This document shows positions 47,701 to 55,102 of a stretch of 64,000 nt of DNA, in pieces (the first letter of the stretch is position 1; every line of letters begins with the position of its first letter). The DNA is taken from positions 186,001 to 250,000 of the forward strand of contig JAUJYZ010001292.1 in NCBI GenBank assembly GCA_033675265.1, in the 5' to 3' direction. The translations under genes were made by a program, and so were the position numbers. Below the pieces are notes generated by a model. That model saw only the letters and a list, made by a program, of their open reading frames with translations. It was not told the origin of the DNA and did no database searches. The DNA is from Actinostola sp. cb2023. Taxonomy: Eukaryota > Cnidaria > Anthozoa > Actiniaria > Actinostolidae.

Positions 47701-50692
47701 TGTGTGAATATTATTGATTAGGTTTGCAATGATTGGTCAGATATTGCTCTCACTTTGAGGGAAAAGGTGTTCGAGAAAGATGACGACTCTGATACTACTC
47801 TGACAGTTTTTGAGTACATAGAGATTAATACAATTTGTTTCGTAGACTGACGTGAAGTCAGTCCACTCTTCAGTTAATCTCTATACACATTGGTTAAATT
47901 CGCTCCTTCATTGTAGAGCACTATCTTGGTTTCACCGGTGAACTTCACCTGAATTATGTATGTATATATGTATGTAATGCTTGTGTGAATATTATTGATT
48001 AGGTTTGCAATGATTGGTCAGATATTGCTCTCACTTTGAGGGAAAAGGTGTTCGAGAAAGATGACGACCAGTTGATTGATATACATGATATCAAGGTACA
48101 TTATGTGTCCATGTATAAATGTATTATTTCTAGTTGGAACAAAAATACATGTAAAATCACTGTCATAAATAAATAAATAATACATTGTAATATTGATGGA
48201 ATAATTATGTATTTTAATGTTTGCAGTGCAAAGAGTGGGTTTTTTTGTTAAAGAAGCTTTTTGGAGTTCATCTTGGGATGGGGGATTATGGTCACCTCAC
48301 CATTGATCATAGTGCAATGCTCCTACGACAGTTCCGTTCCATGTACAAATACTCGGGACAGGGCTTTGAGGCATCACACAAGTTCCATCGACAACTGTTT
48401 GCCAAGGCCACTAATCATGATTCGTCTGGTCCTGCTCAGTCATGTATGAAGGATATTTTGTGTTAACTAATCTTAGACTTGAATATAGAGTTTCGCGTGC
48501 TGTGATTGGTCGAGCGGCCAGTGATTATGAGATGATAATCACTGGTCGAGAGCGAAAGTAAAATAAGTACTGCCGGTACATGTAATGAAACTGTTTTTTT
48601 ATCCTGAATTTTGTCTTTTCTCTGATATTCAAGTGTAAAATTATACTAAAACAATTATTCAGCTCATGATCAGGCTCAGTGATTATGGTGAATATTCAAC
48701 TGGACTTTGCCTCAGTGAATATTCAGCGATAATCACTTTGCCTTTGGCAAATAATTGTTAACTATAATTGTTAGAATGCACCATCACTTCCATCTGTGTG
48801 TGTGGAACTAATACACCATCTTGTTTGGATTGTTTAAATTTAACAGTGGACCAAATATTGACCCACTGGTACTCCACACACATGTTGTCCACACGAAATC
48901 TGTTTCGGCAAGCAAAAGACATTTTGCAATCAGGTAAGTGCAAATTATTTCCAATTCTCAAATTGATTGAGTTTGACTTTTGATTCATGTACATGAATCT
49001 TGTGTATGTAATGAGGTGTACTGATCTGTACAATATTTACTTTTTAAGTATGAACTAATATTTTGTACATGTTTCATAGGGAAAACAAAATGTATGTTTC
49101 GTGGATGTGGTTGGAAATCCAGTACATGTATCCACTTAACGGGACACAAAAAAAAGTGGATAGCAAGCATAGATGATGTATTCAGTCGCCTATTTGGTGG
49201 TGATTATCTCACATATAAGTTCAATAAAGAGAAGGGAACCAATGTTACGGATAATGTAAAGTCAGCCTTGGAAGTGTACGATCATGAAGCTTGGGAAGAA
49301 AGGTATGCAGCAAACATGAATCGAAAAGATCAGCCAGGACCCAATGGGAATGACAGCAGTGGCACCTGTGAGCCCCCTACTAACCAGCATCCAGTGCCAT
49401 CCAATGCAAATATCAACACACCAGCACCAGCACCGGCAGCACCAGCAGCACCACCACCACCGGCAGCAGCACCACCACCGGCAGCACCACCATCACCGGC
49501 AGCAGCACCACCGCCACCGGCAGCACCAACACCACCACCACCGGCGGCAGCAGCACCACCACCACCGGCAGCACCGCCACCACCGGCAGCACCACCACCA
49601 CCATTGGCACACCACCACCACCACCAGCAGCTCACATGTGTAACTTGTGCTATACTAGCTGCCAAAACCAGAGATGAAATTGCTGTTTTGGTGTGTTTGC
49701 TGCCACCCATTCACCAGTCCACCAGTCCATTAGTTGTCACAGCTGTGTATGGTAACTTTTTTTGCTACAGATCCTTATAGTACAACAACCAGACCAGCAG
49801 AAGCTGACATCAAAAGAGCTGAGTTACTTTTCCAACAGAAGTCCAGGCCAATTGCTGTAGATATATTTGGTGTTGGCACATTTTCCGAAAGTGATTTAGA
49901 AGTGCTGAGAAAGTTCTTCAACATCGGTAATACTGCTAGAAACGTTTTCTCTGAAGCTGATTGGTTGGCAATGGTTGGGTGTACTCCAAATGAGCACTTG
50001 TTATTATAACAATTCCTCTGGCACAAGCCACCAAATTGCAATTTGGGAACAACTTGATTGATGTTCTCTCATTTAGTGACATAGCCCAAGAGAGATATAT
50101 AGATAACTTTGTTATTGATGTTTTCATAACGAAATACCTGGAGAGCACTGCTACTAATGTCCAAAGAGAAAGAACATGGTTCTTCCCAACAGAGCTATGG
50201 CAGTGGATGGCAATTGATGACAAAGTCTATCAAAAGAAACGGTTAGCACTGTCAAAAATGGTACCAAGTAACCAAGTCACCCAAGTATTGATTCCAGTCT
50301 ACATGGCCAAGCACTGGGGTCTAGTTTACATTGACCTGGAGAACGGCTGGGTGTACTTTGATGATGGAATGCTATGTTCTCCTCCAAACACCACACTACC
50401 TTACACGAAGAAAGCACTCAACCTTCTTCAAGAGATGTTCCCTTCTATTACGTCTCTACAAAATCCATTCTGGCATGGAAGATCCTCATTCAAACGCTTT
50501 GGAATGCCCTCGCAAGCTGCAGTAGATTCAAGGATGATTGGGGTTGGAAGTTGTGGTATTGGAGTGATAAAGGCATATGTGGACTTCATTGTTGGTGGAC
50601 CTGCTACAGTCAATAATGTAAGATGGCAATACCTGGACATGCATTTATACAGAAAGCAATTGATGTTGCATATACATACTTCAGTGGAGTGA
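40978..50692 (+). CDS. RAG1/Transib-like transposase with Ulp1 protease, multi-exon (lightly decayed)
   Basis: A chain of plus-strand exons forms one long protein. Core residues in order: Asp in IKIDGRPLGG (42506), Asp in FTVTLDWKALLL (43945), CAFCDAIR (44028-44051), SLHCEMRNLEQL (44727-), GHLTIDHSA (48290-) and GFEASHKFHRQL (Glu at 48368). RAG1 has D600, D708, C727/C730, H937/H942 and E962. Here the two His are also five apart and the Glu is exactly 20 residues after the second His; the CxxC is followed by DA-x-R as in RAG1, and LHC(D/E) precedes the helical insert. These shared features suggest a RAG1/Transib-related DDE recombinase. Downstream exons add Cys-rich, Pro/Ala and Ulp1 regions. 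Breaks: frameshifts near 41225, 43975 and 50005, a TAG at 44418 and lost splice sites near 42160. A recently active transposon or gene now eroding; divergent hAT/CMC relatives are the alternative. Confidence 0.6.
41775..41830. repeat. GT/G-rich microsatellite
   Basis: (GT)n followed by a G run, within an intron of the RAG1-like gene. Frames on either strand are repeat artefacts. Confidence 0.9.
42008..42617 (+). CDS. RAG1/Transib-like exons with first catalytic Asp
   Basis: Exon 42008-42160 (after TTTTAG) encodes LTKNEIKAIKQLIFSLARKA and a helical region. Exon about 42392-42617 encodes GVNLKTVLVWAARENYLFST and then IKIDGRPLGGTVVLYGS. The strand-like IKID places the Asp at 42506-42508 as the first acidic residue of an RNase-H fold, followed by a Gly-rich turn and second strand. 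The donor expected near 42160 reads ATAAGT instead of GTAAGT, and the 42392 exon lacks a clear AG acceptor, so splicing may be impaired. It ends CTGG|GTATGA. Confidence 0.55.
42802..44425 (+). CDS. RAG1/Transib-like exons: second Asp and CxxC zinc half-site
   Basis: Four small exons: 42802-42908 (SVYPIAIANCKENR), 43597-43700 (NLRQLIQNLNEEKDAIKMDG, ICYILRF), 43937-44051 (VTLDWKALLLLLENK, then GGRGYDTEFCAFCDAIR) and 44353-44425 (CTTHGADPDETCFDCLNLKQ). Splice phases agree between 43700/43937 and 44051/44353. The Asp at 43945 ends a hydrophobic strand and is followed by a helix, and 29 residues on comes CAFC. In RAG1 the gap from D708 to C727 is 19. A one-base shift near 43975 and an in-frame TAG near 44418 break the frame. 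A Penelope fragment sits in the intron between 42908 and 43597. Confidence 0.6.
43000..43560 (-). pseudogene. Penelope-like element fragment: GIY-YIG endonuclease and 3' end
   Basis: Read on the minus strand, 43488-43385 encodes VYKFVCDLCDADYVGYTTRH followed by LYQRVAEH: a GIY-YIG nuclease core with the Cys-x2-Cys insertion of endonuclease-bearing Penelope-like elements. After a one-base frameshift near 43375 it continues KKCKGKFDCLIYEMLFIKKL to a stop at 43191, the usual C-terminus. Downstream on the same strand lie CTTGATAATGGCGTTCAG (as at 14.07 kb) and an ATT-rich tail. The reverse transcriptase is absent: a 5'-truncated insertion in an intron of the RAG1-like gene. Confidence 0.75.
44662..44939 (+). 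CDS. RAG1/Transib-like exon with CxxH / LHC(E) motif
   Basis: The exon is bounded by TTTTAG and CAG|GTGAAA. It encodes ACGIQDDLTCLLEEDL, then INLCSLHCEMRNLEQLIGSL and KERPGQQTAIGKHNIKVASF. CSLH is the C-x2-H signature seen between the second Asp and the Glu in many eukaryotic cut-and-paste transposases with an inserted helical domain (Yuan and Wessler), and LHC(D/E)xxN is the RAG1 form. The reading frame is open throughout, and the splice phase matches 44425. This is the best preserved exon of the gene. Confidence 0.65.
45059..45234. repeat. 176-bp hairpin with CGAGGCGACAGCCGAG apex
   Basis: TTGACATCAC and ~75 further bases (to about 45136) pair almost perfectly with the reverse complement ending at 45234. 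The apex is GGATCCACGAGGCG..CCGAGTGGATCC. The outer-arm motif CTGTCCTCTTATTGA recurs at about 45527-45541, on the far side of a minus-strand exon. Confidence 0.85.
45272..45525 (-). CDS. Isolated exon resembling the N-terminus of DUF3504/QRICH1-like (Crypton-derived) proteins
   Basis: A minus-strand frame encodes an acidic start (DDFPSFQVEFLEEISDEKLC) and then DSVRFATLNDYELHEIVKKF plus RSRNTRW, ending near a donor-like GGTGTGTAAAC. R-F-x-x-L-x-x-x-E-L followed by S-x-NT is the beginning of the DUF3504 region used by QRICH1/ZMYM-type and Crypton-derived proteins, as I recall it. No further exon is seen on this strand. It is flanked by the hairpin and by a second CTGTCCTCTTATTGA, so it may be an exon captured by a mobile foldback. 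Low certainty. Confidence 0.35.
45928..47049 (+). CDS. RAG1/Transib-like exons between LHC and HxxxxH (helical insert)
   Basis: Exons 45928-46079 (LSNMEQLIRTSLQTHMVTTY), 46422-46506 (EMLNKGTFIRYFGTHQDTIT) and 46745-47049 (STELEAFLLELEKQWSSKED, Lys/Gln-rich, then LPLKVKMSIPAML), each with consensus splice ends except the last, whose frame stops at 47049. They correspond in position to the helical insertion between the second Asp and the Glu in RAG1/Transib/hAT-like folds. The Lys-rich stretch in the third exon is probably a flexible loop. No individual domain recognised. Confidence 0.5.
47395..47446. repeat. Short hairpin
   Basis: TGCGGACATTTTAC pairs with GTAAAATATCCGCGCA around TCATTGCTC. 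It is non-coding, in an intron. Confidence 0.65.
47511..48068. repeat. 281-bp tandem duplication including an exon
   Basis: 47511-47787 is repeated without visible change at 47792-48068. Each copy contains the intron 3' part, a TTATTGATTAG acceptor and the exon start encoding VCNDWSDIALTLREKVFEKD. Only the second copy continues into DDQLIDIHDIK and a donor at 48095. Confidence 0.9.
48003..48466 (+). CDS. RAG1/Transib-like exons with HxxxxH and catalytic Glu
   Basis: Exon 48003-48095 (NDWSDIALTLREKVFEKDDD, QLIDIHDIK|GTACAT) joins exon 48227-about 48443 (CKEWVFLLKKLFGVHLGMGD, GHLTIDHSAMLLRQ, GQGFEASHKFHRQLFAKATN). The two His at 48293 and 48308 are five residues apart; Glu at 48368-48370 is 20 residues beyond the second. 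RAG1 H937/H942/E962 has the same spacing, and E-x-S-x-K-x-x-R-x is shared around the Glu. The frame is open, and the zinc ligands plus Glu are intact, suggesting constraint until recently. The 47.7-kb copy duplicates the first of these exons. Confidence 0.65.
48519..48740. repeat. Two small hairpins in an intron
   Basis: CCAGTGATTAT..ATAATCACTGG (48519-48547) and AGTGATTATGGTGAATATTC..GAATATTCAGCGATAATCACT (48680-48738) share the AGTGATTAT arm. Probably MITE-derived. Confidence 0.6.
48775..49750 (+). CDS. Cys-rich and Pro/Ala-rich exons of the RAG1/Transib-like gene
   Basis: Exon 48775-48933 encodes TSICVCGTNTPSCLDCLNL and STRNLFRQAKDILQSG (donor GTAAGT). Exon 49080 onward begins KCMFRGCGWKSSTCIHLTGH, a Cys/His cluster that could bind zinc, then KKWIASIDDVFSRLFGGDY and a long low-complexity Pro/Ala region (49421-49620). 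The Cys-rich pair follows the catalytic Glu, where Transib/RAG1-like proteins carry C-terminal zinc modules, but no PHD signature is seen. The link to the Ulp1 frame at 49771 needs a shift; the 20-base GT..AG gap at 49751-49770 is too short for a normal intron. Confidence 0.5.
49421..49630. repeat. CCA/GCA-rich low-complexity tract
   Basis: CACCACCACCGGCAGCAGCA-type units encode Pro/Ala in the gene frame. The Gly/Val/His-rich readings in other frames are artefacts of the repeat. Confidence 0.9.
49771..50692 (+). CDS. Ulp1-type (C48) cysteine protease domain
   Basis: Frame 49771-50006 (RAELLFQQKSRPIAVDIFGV, VFSEADWLAMVGCTPN) shifts by one base near 50005 into 50010-50692. The latter has VTQVLIPVYMAKHWGLVYID (His at 50312), GWVYFDDGM (Asp at 50360) and MIGVGSCGIGVIKAYVDFIV (Cys at 50552). 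His-Asp-Cys in this order with HW and SCG contexts is the Ulp1/SENP SUMO-protease triad. Ulp1-like domains recur in large plant and animal DNA transposons, where their role (processing or deSUMOylation) is unsettled. The triad is intact, and a linker ADWLAMVG segment precedes the domain. On the same strand and downstream of the transposase core; common gene inferred. Confidence 0.75.
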
Positions 50693-50754
50693 CTTGACTA
50701 CCTCTCAAGTATGATTCATATATATGTATATGTTGTATAAATATTGTATACAGT

Positions 50755-50948
50755 AATTACATAATCCGTAGGCAGCAGTATCACTTGGGTACTGGTTTAC
50801 CTGTGGTACTGTTGCGAATGCCTACATGGATTTTATTCATAACAATATAACCATACTTGTACATATTTACATAATCCTTAGGCAGCAGTATCACTTGGGT
50901 ACTGGTTTACCTGTGGTACTGTTGCGAATGCCTACATGGATTTTATAT
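50755..50948 (+). repeat. 110-bp direct repeat carrying a copy of the Ulp1 Cys exon
   Basis: Two near-identical units start at 50761 and 50871. Each follows an AG acceptor (CCGTAG, CCTTAG) and encodes AAVSLGYWFTCGTVANAYMD followed by FI. This aligns with AAVDSRMIGVGSCGIGVIKA plus YVDFI of the upstream Ulp1 exon, including Cys-Gly and AY-x-DFI. The second unit ends in a stop. They look like alternative or degenerate terminal exons. Confidence 0.7.
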
Positions 50949-51081
50949 GACCATACTTGTATATAAAGAGGCGTTTTCGTATGAGTGGAAAATGTACGGT
51001 GCTATGCCGCGTATAAAAAAAAAAGAGTGATAGGCGCTTGAAATGGAATAGTTTAATTCAATAAAACTTTTAGAATTATGA

Positions 51082-51582
51082 TTACTGTATAAAGTGAACC
51101 CTATTTACATAAAAACGAATACACAATTTTCCCACCTCACAGTGTTCGTACAAATCTGGCCACCAGATTATTTCGAATTCTTTCGTTGAGTGACCCTGAC
51201 GTTCTTCGATCACAATAGTGCTGCGGCATGTTGGGCGATCAGTGATGCTCTTTCCATCACGTTTCCTGGCAAGCTCGAGCTCTAGTAGGGGATCCATTTC
51301 TTCTTGGGTTTCATCAGAGATCACTCGATTGCCCCTCCCAACTGATATTTCTCGCCAGATCAACCTTGGCAATGGACACGATATCCACGAGAGGCTGAAA
51401 CTTTTGTACGAAATTTTTGTTGCGCTCTCGGTAAATGTACGAGCTCTCCAATGATGGGTTCTGGAAACAGCATTTGGCTGAGGCTTGTTCAGATCAGCCA
51501 ATAAATGTTGAAAGAACTGTTTGGGAACATCATGGAATTCCAATTTGTGCCATTTAGCTATAGGGAGTAGGGGGAGAAGCAT
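51082..51582 (-). CDS. Hypothetical protein, 166 residues
   Basis: An intact ATG-to-stop frame on the minus strand, the longest convincing one between 50.9 and 55 kb. N-terminal hydrophobic start (MLLPLLPIAKWHKLEF), then basic (THHWRARTFTESATK) and acidic (DETQEEMDPLLELELARKRD) segments and a C-terminal EIIWWPDLYEHCEVGKLCIR. No family recognised, and no signal peptide call is safe. It may be a single-exon gene, or an exon of a TE-derived gene that opposes the RAG1-like gene. A random frame this long is uncommon in AT-rich DNA, but coding status is unproven. Confidence 0.4.
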   Translation of the reverse strand: MLLPLLPIAKWHKLEFHDVPKQFFQHLLADLNKPQPNAVSRTHHWRARTFTESATKISYKSFSLSWISCPLPRLIWREISVGRGNRVISDETQEEMDPLLELELARKRDGKSITDRPTCRSTIVIEERQGHSTKEFEIIWWPDLYEHCEVGKLCIRFYVNRVHFIQ

Positions 51583-51836
51583 TGTAAGGCAGGTGTTATT
51601 TAGAATAAGGCGTAAAATGTAAATTGAGCACTGTATGTAAATTGATATGGCGCGTGATCGGGTCCATAATTACTTTCTGCGTATTTGTCGATTTTTTGAA
51701 TTTGTCGATATGAATTTGTTGATGTTTGAATTCGTAATTCAGTAGTCTGATAATTAAAGAACACTTTGGTGTAGAAATCGGAGCAAGAAATTGTGTTTTT
51801 GAGTGGTTTTGAGCGATTCAAAAATTTCACCCGTTT

Positions 51837-52448
51837 CTAGTATACATATAATTAGGAAAGGTTTGCAACTCCGGCCACCAAATTTGCATGACGACTGTCG
51901 CTAAAAAAATTATATCTCCAAAACTACGCAAACAAAAAATATCGCTTTCCCACCAGACATTCTCAAATAAATGAGCTTTATAATGAGCTTTTGTGCACAT
52001 TTTTGGGCCCAATATATACCGAGAAATGAATTTTTGAAGTTGGGGAAGTCGACGAAAAGTTCGCCGTGGCCATCCGCAGTCATCAGCTGTGCACCCAAAA
52101 CTTACTGAGGGAGGGAGGGACCGATTGATTGTTTTACAAAGATGTCCTCAAACAGATAAATGCTATATAATTTGAATTTACTACGGTATATGTTTTAATC
52201 AGTATTACCCTGGCTGCTGCTAGTAGAGGTATATTTTATCTTTCTGATTTTCGATTAGTCTTTTGCTTTTAGCTTTTGTAACAAATCTACCGGTCCCTCC
52301 TTCCCTCAGCTCATTTACTTGAGAATGTCTGGTGGGAAAGCAATATTTTTTGCTTGCGTAGTTTTGGAGATATAATTTTTTTAGCGACAGTCATCGTGCA
52401 AATTTGGTGGCCGGAGTTGCAAACCTTTCCTAATTATATGTATGCTAG
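51837..52448. mobile_element. 612-bp MITE with ~140-bp TIRs
   Basis: CTAGTATACATATAATTAGG and the following ~120 bases are mirrored in reverse at 52311-52448. Inner arms GAGGGAGGGACCG / CGGTCCCTCCTTCCCTC also pair. A TA or CTAG target site is likely. No ORF beyond arm artefacts. Confidence 0.85.
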
Positions 52449-52739
52449 ATACGGGGGGGTTGGATAATGGTGGAGGCTCATACCTTTTTGAGTCCCTAAA
52501 AAGGGAGGGCCATGAAATTATGGGCAGTGAAAAAGAGAGTGTTTTGGTATTTTAGGCCAATACAATAGGACAATACAATAACTTATTTAAATACGTGTCG
52601 TCCAAGAGATCGAAGCTCGTTCCAAATACGAACGTGCAGTAAAAATATTCTAATTAAATAATAAAGTTAAGAATTAAGTACTAAGAACTAACCAAGCCCA
52701 AGGGGAGGGTAAGGAAATTTCATTTTCTTCGCTAGGGGA

Positions 52740-52765
52740 GGTTCCCCCCCCCCCCCCCCCCCCCT
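52740..52765. repeat. C homopolymer
   Basis: A run of about 20 C, possibly collapsed or expanded in assembly. Confidence 0.85.
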
Positions 52766-52824
52766 TAATAATTTCTTAATGTCTGACAAGTCCCTAACAG
52801 TGTCTTGTTTTAGAACGTGAAATA

Positions 52825-53530
52825 TACTGTATTTACAGCTAATTCAGAAAACGTTCTCGGCGATCGACTTCAAGCCTACGCGACTAGTCCGAAAGGGAGT
52901 ATGGGTAGATATGATAATCGGCTTGCATGCTTTTCGTATTTGGTGACAATGGCAGGTGAATCTGTAAATGTATGCCTACGCGTTTTAAAACAAGGAAACA
53001 GAAGCAGATGGTGAACAAAATGGCAAGGAAGTTGAGGATTCTGTGTGTGTTTTTGAATAAAATTTTAGTTGAAGTTCGCGCGCTGCACGCTGGAATGTCG
53101 TTATCTAATTTACATAAACTCATGTTGAATATTAATTAACTCGAACGTTTACAATAACTTCAGAATATTGGTCTTTTCCAGTGAAATATTCCATAATTTT
53201 CGACTTTTTAATAATATAAAATAAATAGAAAGATGGCTTTCTAATATGTAAGCATTTCTGAGCTTTTGGAATGCAGCTGACTGAATGCACTCGCTATCGC
53301 TCGTGCATCCACTTGCTAGTATCTCAAGAGCTCAGGCGTGCATCATTTTTGTATAGAACATAGAAAGCCATCTTCTATTTGTGAAATGATTCATATTCCA
53401 TGAGAGACGTTCCTTTTTGATAGTGTATTTATAGAAGCATTGATATTTACCCATACTCCTTTTCGGTCTAGTCGCGTAGGCTTGAAGTCGATCGCCGACA
53501 ACGTTTTCTGAATTAGCTGTATATACATAC
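52825..53530. repeat. Inverted duplication carrying two copies of one exon
   Basis: 52833-52912 (plus) and 53447-53524 (minus) are near-identical in opposite orientation. Both encode ANSENV(L/V)GDRLQAYAT after an AG acceptor. A second pair of short arms (AGATGGCTTTCTA / TAGAAAGCCATCT) lies at 53232 and 53350. It looks like a local inverted duplication of exon plus intron. Confidence 0.75.
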
Positions 53531-53800
53531 AAACGTAATTGGTTTACCTTTACATCGAGGATTGTGAGTATTTCTAACTCGCTCAGCCATACCACGTAGC
53601 CATAGTTTGTATCCGACCGAATTCTTTCTTGTCCTGCAATGGACGGGGACTTCAAAATGTTCTCTATTTAGAGATAAATTCGCTTCCTCTGGTCTTTTGT
53701 ATTCACTATGGGAAGCCATCCAGTGCTTATCAAACGCTTTTTTTGAACGGAACGGCTTTTGACATCGTTCACAAGAAATCACGAATACGCTAGAAACCAT
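53332..53800 (-). CDS. Small C2H2 zinc-finger gene (two exons)
   Basis: The minus-strand ATG at 53800 opens MVSSVFVISCERCQKPFRSK, a C2H2 finger (C-x2-C-x12-H-x4-H, ending KHWMASH). A basic region (HCRTRKNSVGYKLWLRGMAE) follows, then a donor, AAAG|GTAAAC, near 53551. The next exon starts at 53521 after ATACAG (ANSENVVGDRLQAYATRPKR) and runs to a stop near 53332. A single finger with a short basic tail suggests DNA binding, or a fragment of a larger TE-derived protein. The 30-base gap is too short for an intron, so the exon join is uncertain. The exon also exists in inverted copy at 52.83 kb. ORF otherwise intact. Confidence 0.5.
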
Positions 53801-54225
53801 ATTGTTACTCTGTCTGCAGTCAGCGTGCTTTGAGCAGTGTTGAGTGCACGCGAGTCATTGTGATACTGATCGACAAAACATGATCAACAAGATGCTCTTA
53901 CTTCCGGTCGGTTTTCAAATAATAGTTAGTTTTTAAAATAATTTCAGTCTCGTCACTTGTATTTTCTGAGATCAACTGAGCATTTATTGATTTTCTTGTA
54001 TTTGAAGGATTTAAAACTCTATAATTTTGTTAAGAGAACAGGGGAAGTCTAATTTCCCTAATTAAAACATGTTTTGCTTGTAAACACTGTTGTAACACCT
54101 ACACGAAACCAAGCCATTAGCTATTTGTCGGCTTGAAAGTAATTTCCGGTCCTTTCTCGCTCTCCGGGCTTGAATATATTTTGGAAAGCGGCTATATAAC
54201 AATTCGTTCGTTTTTTGCTGTTAAC

Positions 54226-54762
54226 TATGGTACACCCTGACAAAGATAAGTTTAGATTGCTTAGAAATGCTAAGAGGAAACAATTGAAGAAGAGAAAACA
54301 GGAACGAATGAAGAAGGAGCACAAGGAAAAATTATTGCAGGAAGCACGTGGAATGCTTCAAAAGTAGCAAGTCACGACGGCTCTTCCAAAAGCTCCAACT
54401 AAAAATGACAGTACAACACAAGTTTCCAGTGTACCAGCTACGGATTTAACTGACATTACTTTACCTTCAACTTCTGCTGGTAAAGGTTTATCAAGAGGAG
54501 AAGAAATGGTAAAACTTGCGTTAAAGAACAATCAACAACAACAACTTCATAAAGCCAAATAAACCCACCTCCCAGTTACAAGCAACCCGAGGGCGCGGAA
54601 AACAAGTATTGCTGACTATAAAACCAACAAAGTCGGCAAAGAAACCAAAAAAGAGAAATATCAGTATATACACGAAATCAAAGAGCTCGACGCTGAACTA
54701 CTAAACCGAATCCCTGGAGTTAACGCATTGGGAAGCGGAAGCTACGGTACGTGCTATTTAGG
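54226..54762 (+). pseudogene. 5' fragment of a protein-kinase-like gene
   Basis: From ATG 54226 the frame starts MVHPDKDKFRLLRNAKRKQL, a highly basic coiled region, with stops near 54366 and 54560 and a Ser/Thr-rich middle. In the following frame ADYKTNKVGKETKKEKYQYI leads to a coiled segment and VNALGSGSYGTCYL near 54719-54760. G-x-G-x-Y-G is the ATP-binding glycine loop of protein kinases. The gene breaks off right there, where unrelated repeat sequence begins. Losing the catalytic lobe makes this a dead fragment. Confidence 0.5.
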
Positions 54763-54774
54763 GCAATAGAGTCG

Positions 54775-54862
54775 ATTTCGTATGAGTGGGAAGCAGTTAC
54801 GGTACGGATCGTGCGGTACCGTGACCGTACCGCGACCGTACCGTGACCGTACCGTAACTTTG
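54775..54862. repeat. GTACCG(T/C)GACC short tandem repeats
   Basis: Four to five 11-base units (GTACCGTGACC, GTACCGCGACC) lie at about 54815-54858 after TTTCGTATGAGTGGGAA. A similar TTTCGTATGAGTGGAAAA is at about 50972. Confidence 0.7.
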
Positions 54863-55102
54863 AATTCCTATTGGTTGAGAGTTTCGTAACTCTAGCTTGT
54901 GATTGGTCGAATACGGCACCGTCTCTGAAAGCTTCGAATTGAAACACTCACTGAACTGAAGTCTCGTCATTTTCGTTTTTCTTGTTTGTGTTTTGTTACT
55001 TTATTTCCTTGAAAAAGGTTTTCGCTTTTGCATTGTCGTTTTTTTTTTTTTTTCCATTCTGCACTGGATGTGATGTTTCTTTACTGACATTGACTTGTTG
55101 TC

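Noticed and set aside
49330..49710. Long Gly/Ala/Val-rich minus-strand frames and a His-rich plus-strand frame
   Set aside because: Artefacts of the CCA/GCA repeat encoding Pro/Ala in the gene frame.
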